Part shown: one piece after another, positions 60,765 to 64,000 of the stretch | Layout: every line of letters begins with the position of its first letter | Numbering within the stretch: the first letter of the stretch is position 1 | Source: SZAS-103 sp038216155 | Lineage (GTDB): Bacteria; Pseudomonadota; Gammaproteobacteria; Xanthomonadales; Xanthomonadaceae | Reading direction: 5' to 3' | DNA: 64,000 nucleotides | Assembly (NCBI GenBank): GCA_038216155.1 | Contig: JBBQQH010000001.1 | Location: forward strand, 38,176 to 102,175 | Notes under the pieces: generated by a model | The model's database searches: none | What the model saw: the letters and a program-made list of their open reading frames with translations, nothing else | What the model was told of the DNA's origin: nothing | Made by a program: the position numbers and the translations under genes

Positions 60765-61399
60765 ACTGATCCGAGCCGCGTGCTGGCCGACGCAGGGCTA
60801 CGCGTGAGCGATGTGCGGCATGTCGTGCTCAGCCATTTCCATCCGGATCATGTCGGCGGCCTGCGTGAATTCCCCGACGCGAGCTGCATCGCCCACGAGG
60901 ATGCCTGGCGACCGGTGCGCGAAGGCGGTCGCTTCAACCATCTACTCGCGCAGATCTGGCGTGAACTGCTACCCGAGAACCTCGCATCCCGCCTGCGCAC
61001 ACTCGATCGCACCGCGGCGATACCGCTCGACGGCGCGATGGCACTGTTCGGCCGGGGCTGGGATCTGTTTGGTGACGGCAGCCTAATCGCGTTTGAGCTA
61101 CCGGGCCATGCGGCCGGGCAGGTGGCCTTGCCCTGGATGTCGATGGCGCACGCGTGCTCTTGGTGGCAGATGCGTTCTGGCGGCGCGAACAACTCGATCA
61201 GCTGCGTGCGCCGCACTGGTGGGTTCGACTGCTTGCGATCCACGACACTCGCCGCTAGCGGACGACCCTCGAACAATTGCGCACGTTTCGCGATACAAAC
61301 CCCGACGCATGGATCATTCCAGCGCACTGCGCGGCGACACTCGAAGACTGGCAGCGCGCCCATTCCGATGGCGTGTTCGGCGAGACCATATCGCCCTGA
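60765..61399 (+). pseudogene. Decayed metallo-beta-lactamase-fold hydrolase
   Basis: The region from 60765 encodes DPSRVLADAGL and then the metal motif LSHFHPDHVGGL and FELPGHAAGQVAL. The frame then breaks near 61131, where one base seems missing. In the next frame the text continues LDVDGARVLLVADAFWRREQ, hits an internal TAG at 61256-61258, and resumes to AHCAATLEDWQRAHSDG and a TGA at 61397-61399. The N-terminal 70-100 residues of the family are absent, having run into phoH. So: 5' truncation, one frameshift and one nonsense codon. Confidence 0.8.
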
Positions 61400-61462
61400 A
61401 GATACGAGGCGGGTTGGGCTTGTGCGATACCACGATTTCGCCGGCGGTTGAAGTTTCCCGAC

Positions 61463-61488
61463 AAGGTGGGAGTGGCTTCAGTCGTGAG
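61463..61488. repeat. Dispersed repeat overlapping the miaB 3' end
   Basis: AGGTGGGAGTGGCTTCAGTC and following bases resemble the GTGGGAGCGGCTTCAGCCGCGA palindromic repeat I recall from pseudomonads and xanthomonads. It includes the miaB stop codon (61478-61480 on the minus strand), so the repeat supplies the last codons of the gene. Confidence 0.55.
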
Positions 61489-62905
61489 CTCCGTGAGCTT
61501 GTTGTAGCAGCTGCTCGTGACGCATTTGCAGACCGCGTGAGCTTGGTTTGGACTCTGTAGTCAGCACCCGCCCACGAAGCGAGTTGGCCATCACTTCTGT
61601 GATCTGCACATCAACGAATTGCCCGATCATGCGTTCGCTGCCGGCGAAATTGACGTAGCGCATATTCTCGGTGCGGCCGGTGAATTCGATGGCGTCGCGG
61701 GTGCTGCGTTTTTCCACCAACACCGATTGCACGCTGCCCAGCATCGATTCGGCAATGCGGCGGGCATTGGCGTTGATGGTGGATTGCAGGCGTTCGAGCC
61801 GCGCACGTTTATCGCTGGCGTCGGTGTCATCGGGCAGACTGGCGGCGGGCGTGCCGGGGCGCGCGGAGTAGATAAAGGAGAACGACTGGTCGAAGCCGAT
61901 CTCGTCTACCAGCTTCATCGTCGCCTCGAAATCGGCGGCAGTCTCGCCGGGAAAGCCGACGATGATGTCAGTGCTGATTGCAATCTCCGGGCGCACTGCG
62001 CGTAGCTTGCGGATCTTCTGCTTGAACTCCAGCGCGGTGTAGCCGCGTTTCATCGCTGCGAGGATGCGGTCGGAGCCCGATTGCACCGGCAGATGCAGGT
62101 AGTTCGCCAGTTGCCGAACGTCGCGATAGGCCTCGACCAGTGCATCCGAAAACTCCAGCGGATGCGAGGTAGTGAAGCGGATGCGGTCGATGCCGTCGAT
62201 CTGCGCGATGGCGCGGATCAGCAGCGCAAGATCTGCGGTTTGCGGGACCGAGGTTGAATCGCCTTTGTCGACAAACAATGCGCCGCGATAGGCATTGACG
62301 TTTTGCCCCAGCAGGTTTACTTCGCGCACGCCCTGCGCTGCGAGTTGCGCCACCTCGGCCAACACATCGTCGAACGGTCGCGAGATTTCCGGGCCGCGCG
62401 TGTACGGCACCACGCAGAACGAACAATATTTCGAGCAGCCTTCCATGATCGAGACGAATGCGGTTGGCCCCTCGGCGCGCGGCTCGGGCAGGCGGTCGAA
62501 CTTCTCGATTTCGGGAAAGCTCACATCCACCTGCGCTTTGCCGCTGGCGCGGCGTGCGTCGATCAGGTCGGGCAAGCGATGCAACGTTTGCGGCCCGAAT
62601 ACCAGGTCGACAAACGGCGCGCGCGTCAGCAGCGCCTGGCCCTCCTGCGAGGCGACACATCCGCCGACGCCGATCAAGACGTTTGGATTTGCCTTCTTCA
62701 ATCCACGCCAACGACCGAGTTGGCTGAAGACTTTTTCCTGCGCCTTCTCACGGATCGAGCAGGTATTGACCAGAATCACGTCGGCCTCGGCCTCGTCCTG
62801 GGTCAATTCCATGCCGTGCTCGCTCGCCAGCACGTCGGCCATGCGGGCCGAGTCGTACACATTCATTTGGCAACCGTGGGTCTTGATGAACAACTTGCCG
62901 GGCAT
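61478..62905 (-). CDS. miaB: tRNA-2-methylthio-N6-dimethylallyladenosine synthase MiaB
   Basis: Radical-SAM methylthiotransferase that modifies A37 of tRNAs reading UNN codons. From the ATG at 62905 it is 475 residues, like E. coli (474). The auxiliary cluster cysteines are C12, C49 and C83; the radical-SAM cluster is CSKYCSFC at 157-164. A C-terminal TRAM domain (TGRTENMRYVNF) follows. An in-frame ATG at 62974 would add 23 residues; both starts lack a strong Shine-Dalgarno. The C-terminal end is altered by an overlapping repeat. Confidence 0.94.
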   Translation of the reverse strand: MPGKLFIKTHGCQMNVYDSARMADVLASEHGMELTQDEAEADVILVNTCSIREKAQEKVFSQLGRWRGLKKANPNVLIGVGGCVASQEGQALLTRAPFVDLVFGPQTLHRLPDLIDARRASGKAQVDVSFPEIEKFDRLPEPRAEGPTAFVSIMEGCSKYCSFCVVPYTRGPEISRPFDDVLAEVAQLAAQGVREVNLLGQNVNAYRGALFVDKGDSTSVPQTADLALLIRAIAQIDGIDRIRFTTSHPLEFSDALVEAYRDVRQLANYLHLPVQSGSDRILAAMKRGYTALEFKQKIRKLRAVRPEIAISTDIIVGFPGETAADFEATMKLVDEIGFDQSFSFIYSARPGTPAASLPDDTDASDKRARLERLQSTINANARRIAESMLGSVQSVLVEKRSTRDAIEFTGRTENMRYVNFAGSERMIGQFVDVQITEVMANSLRGRVLTTESKPSSRGLQMRHEQLLQQAHGAHD

Positions 62906-63082
62906 GCGCAACTCGATCGATTGCTGCGCGCACGACGCGGTGAACAACCGGGTCGGACGCTGCGGGATGTCCATTCTAGGTCTCTGCACGGGCAGCACCA
63001 AGTTCACGTCTGCGGGTCTGCCGAGGGGAACCCGATCGCGGCAGGGGTTGGCAGCGGGGCCTTGGCGAGAGAGACTGCACGA

Positions 63083-64000
63083 ATGAGCCGGGGCAATACC
63101 CTTTATCAGACGCGTCGTTTGACGCTGGCAACGCATGCGCTCGGCTTGCTGGCGTTGCTCGGTGCAACGGCCACGGCCGGCACGTTGTACCGCTGCGAGA
63201 GCAGCGACGGGGTCGCTGCCTACAGCAGCCAACGCACGCCCGGGGCGACCTGCAAGGCAATCCATTTCGCTGGCGGCGGTGGCAGCAGGCGATCGCCAGC
63301 GGCGTTTAGCCCGTCCACGGGCGCGCCGGCCGGGGCGCCGCTCGCGCCCGATCTACCGGACTCGGCCATGCTCAGCACCGCGCGGCCGTTGCAGGTGGCG
63401 ACGCTAACGTCGCCTGCACGCCTGGCCACGACTGGTGGGGCGGGTAGCAAGCCGCACGTGGAGTTTCGGACCGCACCGACGATCGCTAGCCTTACGCCGT
63501 CCAAACTCAACGGCAATGCGCGGATCACGCGTGGCGCGGTCTACAAATTCACCAATCGCGATGGCGTGACCAACTACACCAATGTGCGACCGGCCGGCAG
63601 TGTCGGCGCGGCCGTCCTGTTCACCTATATCGAAACCTGTTTCGCCTGCGGATCGCGACCGGGCGTTAACTTCTCCACGTTGTCCCTTAACACGCTGGCG
63701 TTCGCCAACGAGATCGCGCTGGCCTCGCGCAACTACGGCGTGGACGCGTCGCTGATCCGGGCGATCATTCATGCCGAGTCGGCGTTCAATCCCAACGCGT
63801 TGTCGCACAAGGGCGCGCAGGGACTGATGCAGTTGATGCCCGGCACCGCGCGCCGGTTCGGCGTAGGAAATGCGTTTCAGGCAGCCGACAACATCAGTGG
63901 CGGCGTTCAATACCTGGCGTTCCTGTCCAAGCGCTTCAATGGTGACGTTCGCCTGATCGCGGCTGCCTACAATGCTGGCGAAGGCGCGGTGGATCGTTAT
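63083..64000 (+). CDS. Lytic transglycosylase with DUF4124-like repeats, N-terminal part (cut by window edge)
   Basis: Open frame from the ATG at 63083 to the window end, 306 residues visible. A signal peptide ends near ATATA32. Two DUF4124-like modules are visible (LYRCESSDGVAAYSSQRTPG and VYKFTNRDGVTNYTNVRPAG). Then comes the SLT domain: AESAFNPNALSHKGAQGLMQ with catalytic Glu232, and AAYNAGEGAV at the edge. It is a periplasmic peptidoglycan-cleaving enzyme. It is divergent from miaB. Cys pairs (YRCE, ACGS) may form disulfides. Confidence 0.93.
   Translation, partial: MSRGNTLYQTRRLTLATHALGLLALLGATATAGTLYRCESSDGVAAYSSQRTPGATCKAIHFAGGGGSRRSPAAFSPSTGAPAGAPLAPDLPDSAMLSTARPLQVATLTSPARLATTGGAGSKPHVEFRTAPTIASLTPSKLNGNARITRGAVYKFTNRDGVTNYTNVRPAGSVGAAVLFTYIETCFACGSRPGVNFSTLSLNTLAFANEIALASRNYGVDASLIRAIIHAESAFNPNALSHKGAQGLMQLMPGTARRFGVGNAFQAADNISGGVQYLAFLSKRFNGDVRLIAAAYNAGEGAVDRY

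Overview
The window is about 64 kb of GC-rich chromosome from a gammaproteobacterium. Protein signatures (for example RecA with the PGQSPEVTTGG loop) and gene neighbourhoods point to the Xanthomonadales/Lysobacterales, perhaps a Rhodanobacteraceae-like genus. That placement is inference from the sequence alone. I see no prophage, insertion sequence, plasmid gene or CRISPR array. Most of the window is a core-genome mosaic whose blocks match the E. coli gene order.

Layout. (1) 1-2.9 kb: ileS (3' part)-lspA-cupin-ispH. (2) 3-7.7 kb: tRNA-Thr, a chromate transporter, radA, a small secreted protein and the cytochrome-assembly-like ypjD. (3) 8-14.7 kb: ffh, a secreted NTF2-like protein, a lipoprotein, a secreted metalloprotease with an altered zinc motif, then rpsP-rimM-trmD-rplS. 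(4) 14.8-19.4 kb: hslR, a lipoprotein, mutS and pyrC. (5) 19.6-27.1 kb: pncC-recA-recX-alaS-csrA, a frameshifted small gene, tRNA-Ser (inverted relative to E. coli and attached to a long palindrome), tRNA-Arg and an SDR gene. (6) 27.4-37.4 kb: five tRNAs (Pro, Arg, His, Lys, Leu), then tig-clpP-clpX-lon-hupB, tRNA-Val, tRNA-Asp and ppiD, a protein folding and proteolysis block with a sigma-32-like promoter before lon. (7) 37.6-42.8 kb: fabI, mltD, gloB, a yafS-like methyltransferase, rnhA and dnaQ. (8) 42.9-58.7 kb: the accessory locus, with a transmembrane Ser/Thr kinase, a PP2C phosphatase, two large paralogous autotransporters (1,237 and 2,140 residues) and a divergent secreted caspase-family protein. 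(9) 58.8-64 kb: ybeY, a DUF1905-like gene, phoH (ybeZ), a decayed metallo-beta-lactamase-fold gene, miaB and the start of a lytic transglycosylase.

The most unusual part is region 8. It combines reversible Ser/Thr phosphorylation, two surface proteins with Ig-like and DUF11-type repeats, and a periplasmic Sel1/coiled-coil/caspase protein. That these genes form one system is inference from adjacency. The other theme is many short dispersed palindromic repeats (at least five sequence families) between housekeeping genes, together with small-scale decay and repeat expansion: a minisatellite inside rimM, a heptamer array before trmD, and two frameshifted genes.
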